Of a stretch of 64,000 nt of DNA, positions 1 through 11,068 are shown piece by piece. The stretch covers positions 10,377,558 through 10,441,557 of the forward strand of contig CM064530.1 in NCBI GenBank assembly GCA_032716605.1, read 5' to 3'. The first letter of the stretch is position 1. Each line of letters begins with the position of its first letter. The notes beneath the pieces are model-generated. The model saw only the letters and a list, made by a program, of their open reading frames with translations, ran no database searches and had not been told where the DNA came from. Origin of the DNA: Paralithodes platypus (lineage: Eukaryota > Arthropoda > Malacostraca > Decapoda > Lithodidae). A program made the position numbers and the translations under genes.

Positions 1-758
1 CATAGCCTAAATAATTAATGAGGCTTCTGTAATTAAGTATAACTTGATTAGGTAACAAGGGTTAGTTAAGCCAAGCTAACCTTAGTTAGGTTAACCTAAC
101 CTAATAAGGATACCGGTACCTTATAACTTGATCTAGGCATAAATAATCAATCCATAATGCAAACTAAGTAAAATCAACCAAAAGTCTCTCTAGGACTAGA
201 CATCATATTTTTTAGATGTAAGTTTTTAATACCATAATTCCCTAAGTTCCTGATCATAGGCTAGTCCTCCCCACTAGTAGGGTTGTATTTTAATATTCGT
301 GGAAAATGGATGAAGATGCATGCAATTGCATAATGAAACAGAGTTACTAACACATGATTAGAATTGTAAAAGCTAAGTAAATGTTGTAAAATAGAAATAT
401 ATATACCCTAGGTATAATTTGATCTAGGCTAAACTCAATATTGTCATATTGGTTTCCACCACCCAAAACTCCAGTGTGTGAAGTTACCACTAGCCTATGC
501 TACTTCATAAAGGTCTTGATCCCCAAAATCCAATTTATTCTGTACATATTACAATAGTAATTATATTATTGAAAGGGTTAATCAAGTAAAATCACAGAAT
601 CATAGGCTTGAAGAGTATCCTATTTGGCTATGTTTAGATACATTCTATTAAGCCTTATAAAGTGACCACAACGGTATAAGACCATTAGTTCCATTACAAA
701 ATGTCACGCTGTAACTATTAATTACACCAGTTATTTCCATAGCCTTCTTAAATGACGA

Positions 759-1245
759 TTAACCCTCGTGGCCCGGGCTGGTCCTCCAAAGGACGGAGGT
801 CGTATCCGGGCGATCTGGCCGAAAAACGTCTAGGCGTAGGCTACCGTATTTTTTTTAATTTTAACTGCTAGAAATTTCCCACACATCTATAAACGTAGCG
901 CGTTTTTCAATCTGTAGACTGGCGTTGAGTAGAGCTCTGTAAGTCAATTGGTTCAGTTGTGATGACGATTTCAGTGGAGCGAATTTTTCCGCGATGTTGA
1001 CAATATCGGAGGTTTTCAGACACTAATTTCGTCTTACGTCACAACAATAACATTGATCCGACGTCTCCTTATTGTTTTCGGAGGTGCGGTGACGCAACGA
1101 TCGGCTTTGTTTACATGCGTCGGACGCACGGCGTTCAGACCAAGCTTAATAGGCTTTCAAGCTTACGGATTTTAATAAGACACCCGGGTACCGGCCCATC
1201 TGCCGCGGTTGCCTTTTAAAAGGACAGCTGGGCTGGAAGGGTTAA
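759..1245. mobile_element. piggyBac-like MITE, L unit of copy 1
   Basis: A 479-bp insertion (763-1241) is flanked by TTAA on both sides (759-762 and 1242-1245). It begins CCCTCGTGGCCCGGGCTGG and ends with the imperfect inverse, CCAGCCCAGCTG-like sequence read from the other strand, then AGGG. TTAA target duplication and CCCT/AGGG ends are the hallmark of the piggyBac superfamily. The S unit of copy 2 has a single TTAA at 5986-5989 in matching flanks, an intact empty site. No transposase ORF is present, so it is non-autonomous. Confidence 0.85.
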
Positions 1246-1395
1246 AATAGGCTAGAGTCGCTTTGAGGCCGGTCATATTTAATCCACGCCCTCGGCCAAT
1301 CTTTGGAGGTACACCCTAAATAACGACTCTTACTATCAACTTTTCTGCCGCTGTTGGGTGTCCTAAGTTGAGTTAAAATAGCCCCCGATCTGCCC

Positions 1396-2085
1396 TAAAG
1401 ATCATTGCACACTGACACGAAAGCCCCTCCTGGCGAGTTCCCGACTCGAAGTTTCCGCCTGATACGGTGAATCGGCAACATAATCGTGGATATCGGAAAT
1501 TAGCCATGGGTGACTCTCACGGTCCAAGCGACTTATCGGGGGTCGATACGAGATTTTGAGCTGCTCAAAAGTTTGCGGGAATCCCCTGACAGCTGTAAAA
1601 AATCGTCGGAGTCTCGTCTCCATTGCGATCTCACCGTATCACAATCTTGGGGTCCGTATCAAAGACGTATGGTCCGTATCAAAGACATATGGCCCGCATC
1701 AACGTCGTCTGGTGCGTAAGGCTGCCGTGCGGACCGTATCTCTTCCGTGCGGAAAATTGGCAAAGGGTGAGTTGCACGCCTCACGGCGTCGATACGATTC
1801 TTCCGAGTTGTATCGCAGTCTTTTGGGTCGTATCTTTTCCGTGGACTAGTCGTGTACCCTTCGCACGACTTTTCCTATCTTCTTCGTAGCATTCGTTTCT
1901 CCACCATATCGGCATCGCAAGAGTCTTATCAAGTCCTGCGGAAGAGATACGGTAGAGATAAGACTAACGATACCAGCCATTTTCGCCACGATCTCTAATA
2001 AATTCTGAAAGACAGGATTTGTTTGTGTTGTGGGTGTTCGTGCCAGTCTTGAAGGGGCTGTCGTGTCAGTGTGCAACGACCTTTA
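1396..2085. mobile_element. TA-flanked terminal-inverted-repeat element, copy 1
   Basis: A 686-bp insertion (1398-2083) has inverted ends containing TGCACACTGACACGA followed by one mismatch and AGCCCCT, with TA on each side. S units lack it and read ccctaagtcagg across the site (6134-6145 in copy 2). The interior carries many spaced GTATC/GATAC words, including a near-tandem gtccgtatcaaagac pair around 1651-1690. No convincing transposase is encoded. The superfamily is undetermined: the TA flank suggests a TA- or TWA-targeting class, but the first bases of the termini are imperfect. Confidence 0.78.
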
Positions 2086-3139
2086 GTCAGGACAACCTAA
2101 CTTTTCACAAAACTGCTGCCCATAGCTTCTGAGTATGCCGTCTTAACTGTTTTGAGTATCGCGTCCTAAGCGTACTGGAGCAGTTAGGGCGTCCTAAGTG
2201 AGATAGGATGAGATAGGATATCCTAAATAGTTTTGAGCATCCGGCCTCAGCACTCCTTTCTGCCACCCTTTACGAAGCAGACCTGAGTTTAACTTTTTGT
2301 ACATTTGCATTGATTATTACCTTTGTTCTAATGTAAAGTAACGTAAATACTTCATATTAAATTATTATGGGAGTCGTAAAGCATAATGTATAGAAGGGAT
2401 TCTTTTGATCCTCTGATAATTATAAAGCACTTTACTAATCTGTCCATGATATAAACTTGTTGCCATGCCTGCTGTAGGCTCGAGTTTTGTGTTGGGGCTA
2501 CAAATTGACTATACTCTGTGGTGTTGAGGCATCGGTTCTGCAATGGATAACTAATGCTGATGTTGAAGGAGTAAGTGCAGTGGTCATGAATCCCAACGAC
2601 TAACGACACATTAGAGTTAGTAACTAACAAACGAGTTATATTACTAATTAGAGCATGGGAGAGGAGGGCAGTGGGTGAAGGACTCTGGGGAAACAATGAG
2701 AGAGGCAAGCCGGTATACGAGGCGAGGGAAAAACATATGTTGGAGAGGTTGGGCGTGGGGGGCATTGAACGAAGCACTAAAGAGGGAGAAGTAAGAGAGG
2801 GAGAGGGGGGTTGAGTGTGTGAGGCAGTAAAATTGTAGAGTAAGGGGGGATGGGGTTGGGGGGCGGCTTAGTGTGAGAGCCAGAGATATCTAGTAAAGGG
2901 AATATAAGAAGGAAAAGGGGGCTAGGCTAAATATAGGGAGACAGCGCAAGGTAGTAAGGGAAGGGAGGCATACTGTGGTTGTAGCAAAGGTGGAGGAGAG
3001 GGAGGATGGGGGGACGTAGTACAAGAGGCAGAGAGATGTAGTAAACAAAATACAAAAAAATGGGGAGGGGAGGGGAGACTGGGAGGGGAGAGTGGGAGGG
3101 GGATGAGAAGCAAGGTTGTCAGACTAGGGCAACTTGGGG

Positions 3140-3173
3140 TATATATACAGCCACAATCTGAAGCCTAGTCAGT
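3140..3173 (+). promoter_or_regulatory. Core promoter of cuticle gene copy 1
   Basis: The TATATATA box at 3140-3147 lies 31 nt before the A of the arthropod initiator TCAGT (3169-3173). That predicts a 30-nt 5' UTR. A purine tract (about 2774-3117) lies upstream. Confidence 0.85.
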
Positions 3174-3200
3174 TAAGTCCCGACCTAGCTACACTACACA

Positions 3201-4518
3201 ATGAACGCCAAGGTATGTTTTGGAATGAGTGTCTCATTGACTAAGGAGCAAGGGACTGGAGTTCTCGAAAAGTGGCTGCACTCCTGCCGCTATTCTCAAC
3301 TTACAGTGTGCTGGCTTGATAATCCAGAAGGTTGACGGCCTCTGAAGTCCTATTTTAACTAACTAATAAGGAGCACTCTGAATCACTATCACAGAACTCG
3401 CTCTTATCTTGCATGTGGTATTACAGGGGAAGTGGAGACTATTCCCCAGCCTTGTTTATGAATATGACATTAAAGTAAAGCTGGCAACTTGTATTCACTA
3501 GGATATTTCCTTTCATATAAATATCAACTGTGTGCAATATATAAAGATAGGTAAATATGAAAACAATAGCATTGCATTTCCCTCATGAGGATTGAGGAGA
3601 ATCCAATATACATCGATAATGTCAGAGCAACTGTCTGAGATACACAATGGGATAATTCAGAAACCTGATGCTAAACAAAATATGTCTCAACAAAGAATTC
3701 AGTAGGTCAATCTGTATCGTATCCCTTATTGTTTAAAAACAACAAGTGGAGATTAAAAGTAGAAAATAAAGCAAATATATAAGTAAAATACAGAAAAACA
3801 ATAACCATATCAGGCAATAATTCAACATATATTATCCCCAATTTGTAATCATTAACATCAATGGAACAACATTTTCAAAACAGAGGCATATATAAAACAA
3901 ACAACATATGTATTACGAATATGTTTTTAAATTACAATTGATAAATCCTACGATTTTGTGTACACAGCTTAAAAATATTTTTGGTTCTATTTATTCAGCT
4001 AGTTATCCTGCTGGGCCTGGCTGCCCTGGTCGCTGCCGACGGTGGCTACGGATCAGACTCTGACTCTAACGTAAGTTTATTTTGCGTTCATGTGTTTTTA
4101 AAAAAAATCTGTGAAATTCAAAACAATTGATTTGATAACAACTTCCATAATGGATAATCAAAACAATCCCCATTATTCTCAACTATATAACATATTTCAT
4201 TGTCACCGACAGTCCTTCGAGTCCTATGAATCCAGCGAGGCCAAGTACGACTTCAACTGGGCTGTGAATGACGACTCCTCTGACAACCACTACGGCCAAC
4301 AGGAGGCCCGTGATGGCGACAACACCCAGGGGTCGTACTACGTGCAGCTTCCCGACGGTCGCGTACAGAAGGTCTCCTACTACGTCGACGGTGACGATGG
4401 TTACATTGCCGATGTCAAGTACGAGGGTTCAGCTTCCTTCGAGTCCGGATCCTACGAGTCTGGATCTGACTCTAGATCCTTCGAGAGCTACCGCCCTCCC
4501 CAGCGCCGCTACGACTAA
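3201..4518 (+). CDS. Resilin-type RR chitin-binding cuticle protein, copy 1
   Basis: Exons are 3201-3212, 3999-4070 and 4213-4518, joined at GT/AG sites in phase 0, giving 129 aa. The start MNAK is chosen because it completes a hydrophobic signal peptide (MNAKLVILLGLAALVAA) split by intron 1, and lies 30 nt after the initiator. Residues 40-100 form a Rebers-Riddiford domain (chitin_bind_4 family) of resilin type, with YDFNW at 40-44, RDGD at 61-64, LPDGR at 74-78, GDDGY at 88-92 and YEG at 98-100. A Ser/Glu/Gly-rich segment (101-121) and an Arg-rich tail RPPQRRYD follow. By family, such proteins are secreted by epidermis and bind chitin in cuticle. Copy-specific residues are Leu5 instead of Ile, DGG after the signal, and SDN instead of SEN at 51-53. 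AATAAA is at 4648-4653. Confidence 0.92.
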
Positions 4519-4525
4519 GAGTACA

Positions 4526-4558
4526 ATGAATCGAATTATATGGATCAATTTGATTCAT
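4526..4558 (+). other. 3' UTR hairpin, copy 1
   Basis: The arms ATGAATCGAATT (4526-4537) and AATTTGATTCAT (4547-4558) pair over 12 bp in RNA if the single G-U wobble is allowed. The loop is 9 nt and the hairpin starts 7 nt after the stop codon. Confidence 0.6.
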
Positions 4559-4799
4559 CTCATCACAACGACACCCCGCCTCTTCTTGCAATCCATTACT
4601 TTCATACATAAATTATTTATATATCATTATATAGGTTTATTTATGGAAATAAATTCTTTATAAAATTTAATACTTTCTTTTTCCTAAGTAATGTTTTGGT
4701 TCGGCCTTTCAAATAAGTGATCAGTCATACAGATTGTAATAGCCAGAGATAATAGGTATGCAACTGATCATTTGGCAAACATATTTAGGCATATTATTT

Positions 4800-4975
4800 A
4801 TAATGTATACTATATATATTATATAATATATAGAGTATATACTGTATATATGTATATATGTATATATATATATATATATATTTGTATATATATATGAGTG
4901 TATGTTTGTATGTGTGTGTGTATTTCCTAAGTGTCGGAAGACAAAAGGCAAAGCCGCCTGTAAACCAGAATTATT
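4800..4975. repeat. TA/TG microsatellite plus retroelement-tail remnant, copy 1
   Basis: An imperfect (TA)n passes into (TG)n and is followed at about 4929-4970 by gacaaaaggcaaagccgcc. Reverse-complemented, that resembles the 3' tail of the LINE at 50654-51268 (ggcagttatgccttttgtct). The microsatellite sits where that element's simple tail would be. Confidence 0.7.
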
Positions 4976-7066
4976 CAAATGTGGATTAAGTTATAAATCA
5001 ATTTAAGAATATACAGTATACTAACACATGGTAAATAAGTTTTGTGAATGTGAGGGGCTCAACCAATTATTTGATCCCACAGCAGTCAAAATAGAGGGGA
5101 ACATGATCGCGAATGTTCCCGTAGTGTAAACAAGGCACCCGCATACTACATCCTTGCCAGTTTTATTTTACCCAAGAATAAGCCTAGTCTATTTTAGGGG
5201 GTCACTAAGTGGGGTATCGGGGTTAAAGGCATAGCCTAAATATATAATGAGGCTTCTATAATTCAGTATAACTTGATTAGGTAAAAAGGGTTAGTTAAGC
5301 TAACCTAACCTTAGTTAGCTTAACCTAACCTAATAAGGATACTGGTACCTTATAACTTGAACCAGGCCAAAATAATCACTTCAGAATTCAAACTAAGTAA
5401 AATAAATTAAAAGTCTCTGTATGCCTAGACATCATATTATATATATGTATGTTTTTAATACCATACTTCTCGAAATTCCCGATCATAGGCTAATCCTCCC
5501 CACTAATAGGGTTACATTTTAATATTCTGGGAAAATGGATGTAAATGCATGCAATTCCATAATGAAACAACTAAAACATGATTAGAATGGTAAAAGCTAA
5601 GTAAAAATTGTAAACTAGAAATATAGACTGTATAGCCTAGGCCTATTTTGATCTAGGCTAAACTCAATATTATCGTATTGGTCTCCACCACCCAAAACCC
5701 CAGTGTGTGGAGTTACCACTAGCCTATGCTACTTCATAAATGTCTTGAACCCCCAAATCCAGTTTATTCTGTACATATTACATTAGTAATTCCATTATCG
5801 AATGGGTTAATCAAGTAAAATCACAGAATCATAGGCTTGGGGAGTGTCTTATTTGGCTGTTTAGATACATTCTCTTAAGCCTTATAGAGTGACCAAAACG
5901 GTATAAGACCACTAGTTTCATTACAAAATGTCACGCTGTAACTATTAATTACACCAGTTATTTCCATAGACTCTTTAAATAACGATTAAAATAGGCTAAA
6001 GTCGCTTTGAGGCCGGCCATATAATCCACGCCCTCGGCCAATGTTTGGAGGTACACCCTAAATAACGGCTCCCACTATCGACTGTTTTCCGCTATTGGGT
6101 GTCCTAAGTCGAGTTAGAGTAGCCCCCGACCTGCCCTAAGTCAGGACGTCTTAACTTTTCACAAAATGGCTGCCCACAGCTTCTGAGTATGCCGTCTTAA
6201 TTGTTTTGAGTATAGCGTCTTAAGCGTACCGGATGCCCGTTAGGGCATCCTAAGTGAGATAGAACGATATAGGATGTCCTAAATAGTTTTGAGTATCCGG
6301 CCCCAGCATTCCTTTCTGTCACCCTTTACGAAGCAGACCTGCGTTCAGCTTGTTGTACGCTTGCATTGATTATTACCTCTGTTCTAATGTAAAGTAACGT
6401 ACTGTAAATACTTCATATTAAATTACTATGGGAGTCGTAAAGCATAATAATATATAGAAGTGATTCTTTTGATCCTCTGATAATTATAAAGCACTTTACT
6501 AATCTGTTCATGATATAAACTTTTTGCCATGCCTGCTGTAGGCTCCAGTATTGTGTTGGGGCTACAAGTTGACTATACTCTATGGTGTTGAGGCATCGGT
6601 TCTGCAATGGATAGCAAATGCTGATGTTTAAGGATTAAGTGCAGAGGCTTACTGCCAGGTCATGAAACCCAACGACTAACGACACAGAAGAGTTACAAAA
6701 TAGCAAACAAGTTACTAATTAGAGTAAGGTAGAGGTAGGAAAGGGGGGTTAAGTGTGAAAGGCAGCAGAGATGTTGTAAGGGGGGATGATGGTTGAGGGG
6801 GTGGGGGGTTAGTGTGAGAGCCAGAGAGATGTAGCAAGGGAGGATGAGAAGGAGGAGGGGGATAGGCGTAACAAGGGAGACAGAGAAAGGTAGTAAGGGA
6901 GGGGAGGCATACTGTGGTTGTAGTAAAGGCGGAGGAGAGGGGGGATGGGGGGACGTATTGCAAGAGGCAGAGAGATGTAGCAAAAACGTAGGGGGGGTAG
7001 GAGGGGGGAGGGGGGAAGATGGTAGGGGGATGAAAAGCAAGGTTGTCAGACTAGGGCAACTTGGGG

Positions 7067-7100
7067 TATATATACTGCCACAATCTGAAGCCTAGTCAGT
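7067..7100 (+). promoter_or_regulatory. Core promoter of cuticle gene copy 2
   Basis: The TATATATA box starts at 7067 and TCAGT ends at 7100. The upstream purine tract (about 6721-7044) ends in several G-runs of 4-7 (6991-7029), which could form a G-quadruplex. Confidence 0.85.
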
Positions 7101-7127
7101 TAAGTCCCGACCTAGCTACACTTCACA

Positions 7128-8423
7128 ATGAACGGCAAGGTATATTTGGAATGAGTGTTTCATTGACTAAGGAGCTATAGTTCTCGAAAAGGGGCTCCAC
7201 TCCTGCCGCTATTCTTGATTTAAAGAGTGCTGGCTTAATAATCTAAAAGGATTGATGGCCTCTGAAGTCCTATCTTAACTAATTAATAAGGAGCAATCTG
7301 AATCACTATCACAGAACTCGCTCTTATCTTGCATGTGGTATTACAGGGGGAGTGGAGACTATTCCCCAACCTTGTTTAAGAATATGAAATTAAAGTAAAG
7401 CTGGCAACTTAAATTCACTAGAATATTTCCTTCTATATACATATAAACCGAGTGTAATATTATATAGATGTGTAAATAATTATGAAATCTATAGCATTGA
7501 ATTTCCCTCCTGAGGAGAATCCAATTTACATCACTAATGTCAGAGCAACTGTTTAAGATACTGGATGTGATAATTCAGAAACATGATACTAAGCAAAATA
7601 GATCTCAACAAAGAATTCAGTCGGTCAGTCTGTATCGTATCCCGTAATCTTTAAACACAACAAGTGGGGATTAAAAGTAGAACATACAGCAAAGAATATA
7701 TGTAAAATACAAAAATACAATAACCATATCAGGCAATAATTCACCATGTATTATATATCCTTAATTTGTAATCAACATCAAAGGAACAACATTTTAAAAA
7801 CAGAGGCTTTTATAAAACTATATGTATTACGAATATGTTTTCAATGACAATTGATAAATCCTACGATTTTCTGTACACAGCTTAAAAATATATTTCTTCT
7901 ATTTATTCAGATCGTTATCCTGCTGGGCCTGGCTGCCCTGGTCGCTGCCGACCGTGGCTACGGATCAGACTCTGACTCTAACGTAAGTTTATTTTGCGTG
8001 CATATGTTTTACATTTTTGTCATTGAAATGCAAAACAAATGTTTCGATAACATAATGGATAATCAAAACAATCCCCATTATTCTCAATGATATAACATAT
8101 TTCATTGTTACCGACAGTCCTTCGAGTCCTATGAATCCAGCGAGGCCAAGTACGACTTCAACTGGGCCGTGAATGACGACTCCTCTGAGAACCACTACGG
8201 CCAACAGGAGGCCCGTGATGGCGACAACACCCAGGGGTCGTACTACGTGCAGCTTCCCGACGGTCGCGTACAGAAGGTCTCCTACTACGTCGACGGTGAC
8301 GATGGTTACATTGCTGATGTCAAGTACGAGGGTTCAGCTTCCTTCGAGTCCGGATCCTACGAGTCTGGATCTGACTCTAGATCCTTCGAGAGCTACCGCC
8401 CTCCCCAGCGCCGCTACGACTAA
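7128..8423 (+). CDS. Resilin-type RR cuticle protein, copy 2
   Basis: Exons are 7128-7139, 7911-7982 and 8118-8423, giving 129 aa with the same architecture as copy 1. It is the only copy whose third residue is Gly (MNGK, GGC instead of GCC); this should not disrupt the signal peptide. The body is S-type: IVILLG in the signal peptide, DRG after it, and SEN in the RR domain. AATAAA is at 8553-8558. The 3' flank is the cttcttcttc type that precedes L units. Confidence 0.92.
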
Positions 8424-8709
8424 GAGTACAATGAATCGAATTATATGGATCAATTTGATTCATCTCATCACAACGACACCCCAACTCTTCTTGCAATCCA
8501 TTACTTCCATACATAAATTATTTATATATCATTATATAGGTTTATTTATGAAAATAAATTCTTTATAAAACTTGACACTTTATTTTTCCTAAATAATCTT
8601 CTTCTTCGGCCTTTCAAATAAGTGGTCAGTCATACAGATCCTTATAGCCAGAGAGATAATAAGTATGCAACTGATAATTTGGCAAACATATTTAGGTATA
8701 TTACTTATA

Positions 8710-8710
<1 letters not shown>

Positions 8711-8763
<53 letters not shown>

Positions 8764-8778
8764 TATATACAGTATGTA

Positions 8779-8809
<31 letters not shown>

Positions 8810-8810
8810 T

Positions 8811-8865
<55 letters not shown>

Positions 8866-8945
8866 TTGTTTGTGTGTGTATTTCCTAAGTGTTGGAAGAC
8901 AAAAGGCAAAGCTGCCTGTAAAGCAGAGTCATTCAAATGTGGATC
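8711..8945. repeat. Long TA/TG microsatellite plus retroelement-tail remnant, copy 2
   Basis: This is the longest microsatellite among the ten units. It is mostly (TA)n with (TG)n at 8852-8880, followed by the minus-oriented aaaggcaaagctgcctg tail remnant. The window's [10 protein letters not shown] open frames come from here and are not genes. Confidence 0.75.
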
Positions 8946-9948
8946 AAGTTATATATCAATTTCAGAATATATACTAACACATGGTAACTAAGTTTTGTAA
9001 ATATGAGGGGCTCAACCAATTATTGTATCCAACGACAGTCAAAATAGACGGGAACATGATCGGGACCGTCTGTGTAGTGTAAATAAGGTGGGCGGTACAC
9101 CCGCATACTATATCCTTGCCGGTTTGATTTTACCCAAGAATAGGCCTAGTCTATTTTAGGGGGTCACTAGTGAGGTGGTGGGGTTAATGGCATAGCCTAA
9201 ATAATTAATGAGGCTTCTGTAATTAAGTATAACTTGATTAGGTAACAAGGGTTAGTTAAGCCAAGCTAACCTTAGTTAGGTTAACCTAACCTAATAAGGA
9301 TACCGGTACCTTATAACTTGATCTAGGCGTAAATAATCAATCCATAATGCAAACTAAGTAAAATCAACCAAAAGTCTCTCTAGGACTAGACATCATATTT
9401 TTTAGATGTAAGTTTTTAATACCATAATTCCCTAAGTTCCTGATCATAGGCTAGTCCTCCCCACTAGTAGGGTTGTATTTTAATATTCGTGGAAAATGGA
9501 TGAAGATGCATGCAATTGCATAATGAAACAGAGTTACTAACACATGATTAGAATTGTAAAAGCTAAGTAAATGTTGTAAAATAGAAATATATATACCCTA
9601 GGTATAATTTGATCTAGGCTAAACTCAATATTGTCATATTGGTTTCCACCACCCAAAACTCCAGTGTGTGAAGTTACCACTAGCCTATGCTACTTCATAA
9701 AGGTCTTGATCCCCAAAATCCAATTTATTCTGTACATATTACAATAGTAATTATATTATTGAAAGGGTTAATCAAGTAAAATCACAGAATCATAGGCTTG
9801 AAGAGTATCCTATTTGGCTATGTTTAGATACATTCTATTAAGCCTTATAAAGTGACCACAACGGTATAAGACCATTAGTTCCATTACAAAATGTCACGCT
9901 GTAACTATTAATTACACCAGTTATTTCCATAGCCTTCTTAAATGACGA

Positions 9949-10918
9949 TTAACCCTCGTGGCCCGGGCTGGTCCTCCATAGGACGGAGGTCGTATCCGGG
10001 CGATATGGCCGAAAAACGTCTAGGCGTAGGCTACCGTATTTTTTTTATTTTAACTGCTAGAAATTTCCCACACATCTATAAACGTAGCGCGTTTTTCAAT
10101 CTGTAGACTGGCGTTGAGTAGAGCTCTGTAAGTCAATTGGTTCAGTTGTGATGACGATTTCAGTGGAGCGAATTTTTACGCGATGTTGACAATATCGGAG
10201 GTTTTCAGACACTAATTTCGTCTTCCGTCACAACAATAACATTGATCCGACGTCTCCTTATTGTTTTCGGAGGTGCGGTGACGCAACGATCGGCTTTGTT
10301 TACATGCGTCGGACGCACGGCGTTCAGACCAAGCTTAACCCTTATTTAGCGGCGAGCAACATAAGTCGAGTTAAATAAAGCTGGACTATGTGGCGGCGCT
10401 CGACATAACTCGAGTGGCAATTTCAGCACGTAATGTGGCTGAGAGAGAGAGACAAGTGGTGGCAGGAGACTAGCGAGCGTATGACTGCTCCAGACCACCG
10501 CGGCGAACCTACTGACACAAATCTCAGCTCCCTCCTCCCTCTCTCACTCGCTACATACTCAATTATGTACTGAAAGTACCGAATTACCTGCTTTTTGCAC
10601 TCGCGTTGCACGGTTATTGCAAGAAAACTATCCATCATACAAGGATCGTTATGGTGTCATTCGAAAGCTCTGTTTATGCCCTTTCAGGGATAAGTACTTG
10701 TTTTACGTTCTGGGTCTTATTTAGGCATGAAAATGATCACGTAAACAGCCCTATTTTGGCTAAAAACACCCCGCTGTGCGGTACACATAAATAAACCGCA
10801 TAGGCCGCTCGTAAGGTGTTAATAGGCTTTCAAGCTTACGGATTTTAATAAGACACCCGGGTACCGGCCCATCTGCCGCGGTTGCCTTTTAAAAGGACAG
10901 CTGGGCTGGAAGGGTTAA
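9949..10918. mobile_element. piggyBac-like MITE with a nested insertion, L unit of copy 3
   Basis: The same element as at 759-1245, at the orthologous position with TTAA at 9949-9952 and 10915-10918. It is 962 bp because a second MITE (10335-10822) sits inside it at an internal TTAA. The other L units keep that site as aagcttaataggc. Confidence 0.85.
10335..10822. mobile_element. Nested second piggyBac-like MITE
   Basis: A 480-bp element (10339-10818) between TTAA duplications (10335-10338 and 10819-10822). The left end is CCCTTATTTAGCGGC; the right end read inversely is CACCTTACGAGCGGCC, so the termini are imperfect inverted repeats. It is unrelated in sequence to its host MITE and is absent from copies 1, 6 and 9, so it inserted after the L units had duplicated. 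No transposase is seen. Confidence 0.85.
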
Positions 10919-11068
10919 AATAGGCTAGAGTCGCTTTGAGGCCGGTCATATTTAATCCACGCCCTCGGCCAATCTTTGGAGGTACACCCTAAATAACGAC
11001 TCTTACTATCAACTTTTCTGCCGCTGTTAGGTGTCCTAAGTCGAGTTAAAATAGCCCCCGATCTGCCC

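Noticed and set aside
1402..1889. Four short frames (60-97 codons) within the TA-flanked TIR element
   Set aside because: They are on both strands, overlap each other, and have no transposase motif. The conservation is that of duplicate insertions.
2352..2777. 141-codon minus-strand frame in the L units (also 12027, 25039, 38080)
   Set aside because: It lies in spacer and purine tract, has low-complexity Pro/Ser/Leu composition, and is kept only because the L units are recent duplicates. S units have a disrupted version.
7851..8090. 79-codon frame containing exon 2 of copy 2 with flanking intron
   Set aside because: It begins inside intron 1 and reads through the clear GTAAGT donor. The spliced model gives a proper signal peptide and joins the RR exon in frame.
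8173..8568. 131-codon open frame overlapping exon 3 in an alternative frame, present in almost every copy
   Set aside because: It has no start context, runs into the 3' UTR, and its persistence is explained by near-identity of exon 3. It shortens in copy 14, where the exon has diverged.
8589..8991. [10 protein letters not shown] proteins around the microsatellites
   Set aside because: They are translations of (TA)n and (TG)n repeats.
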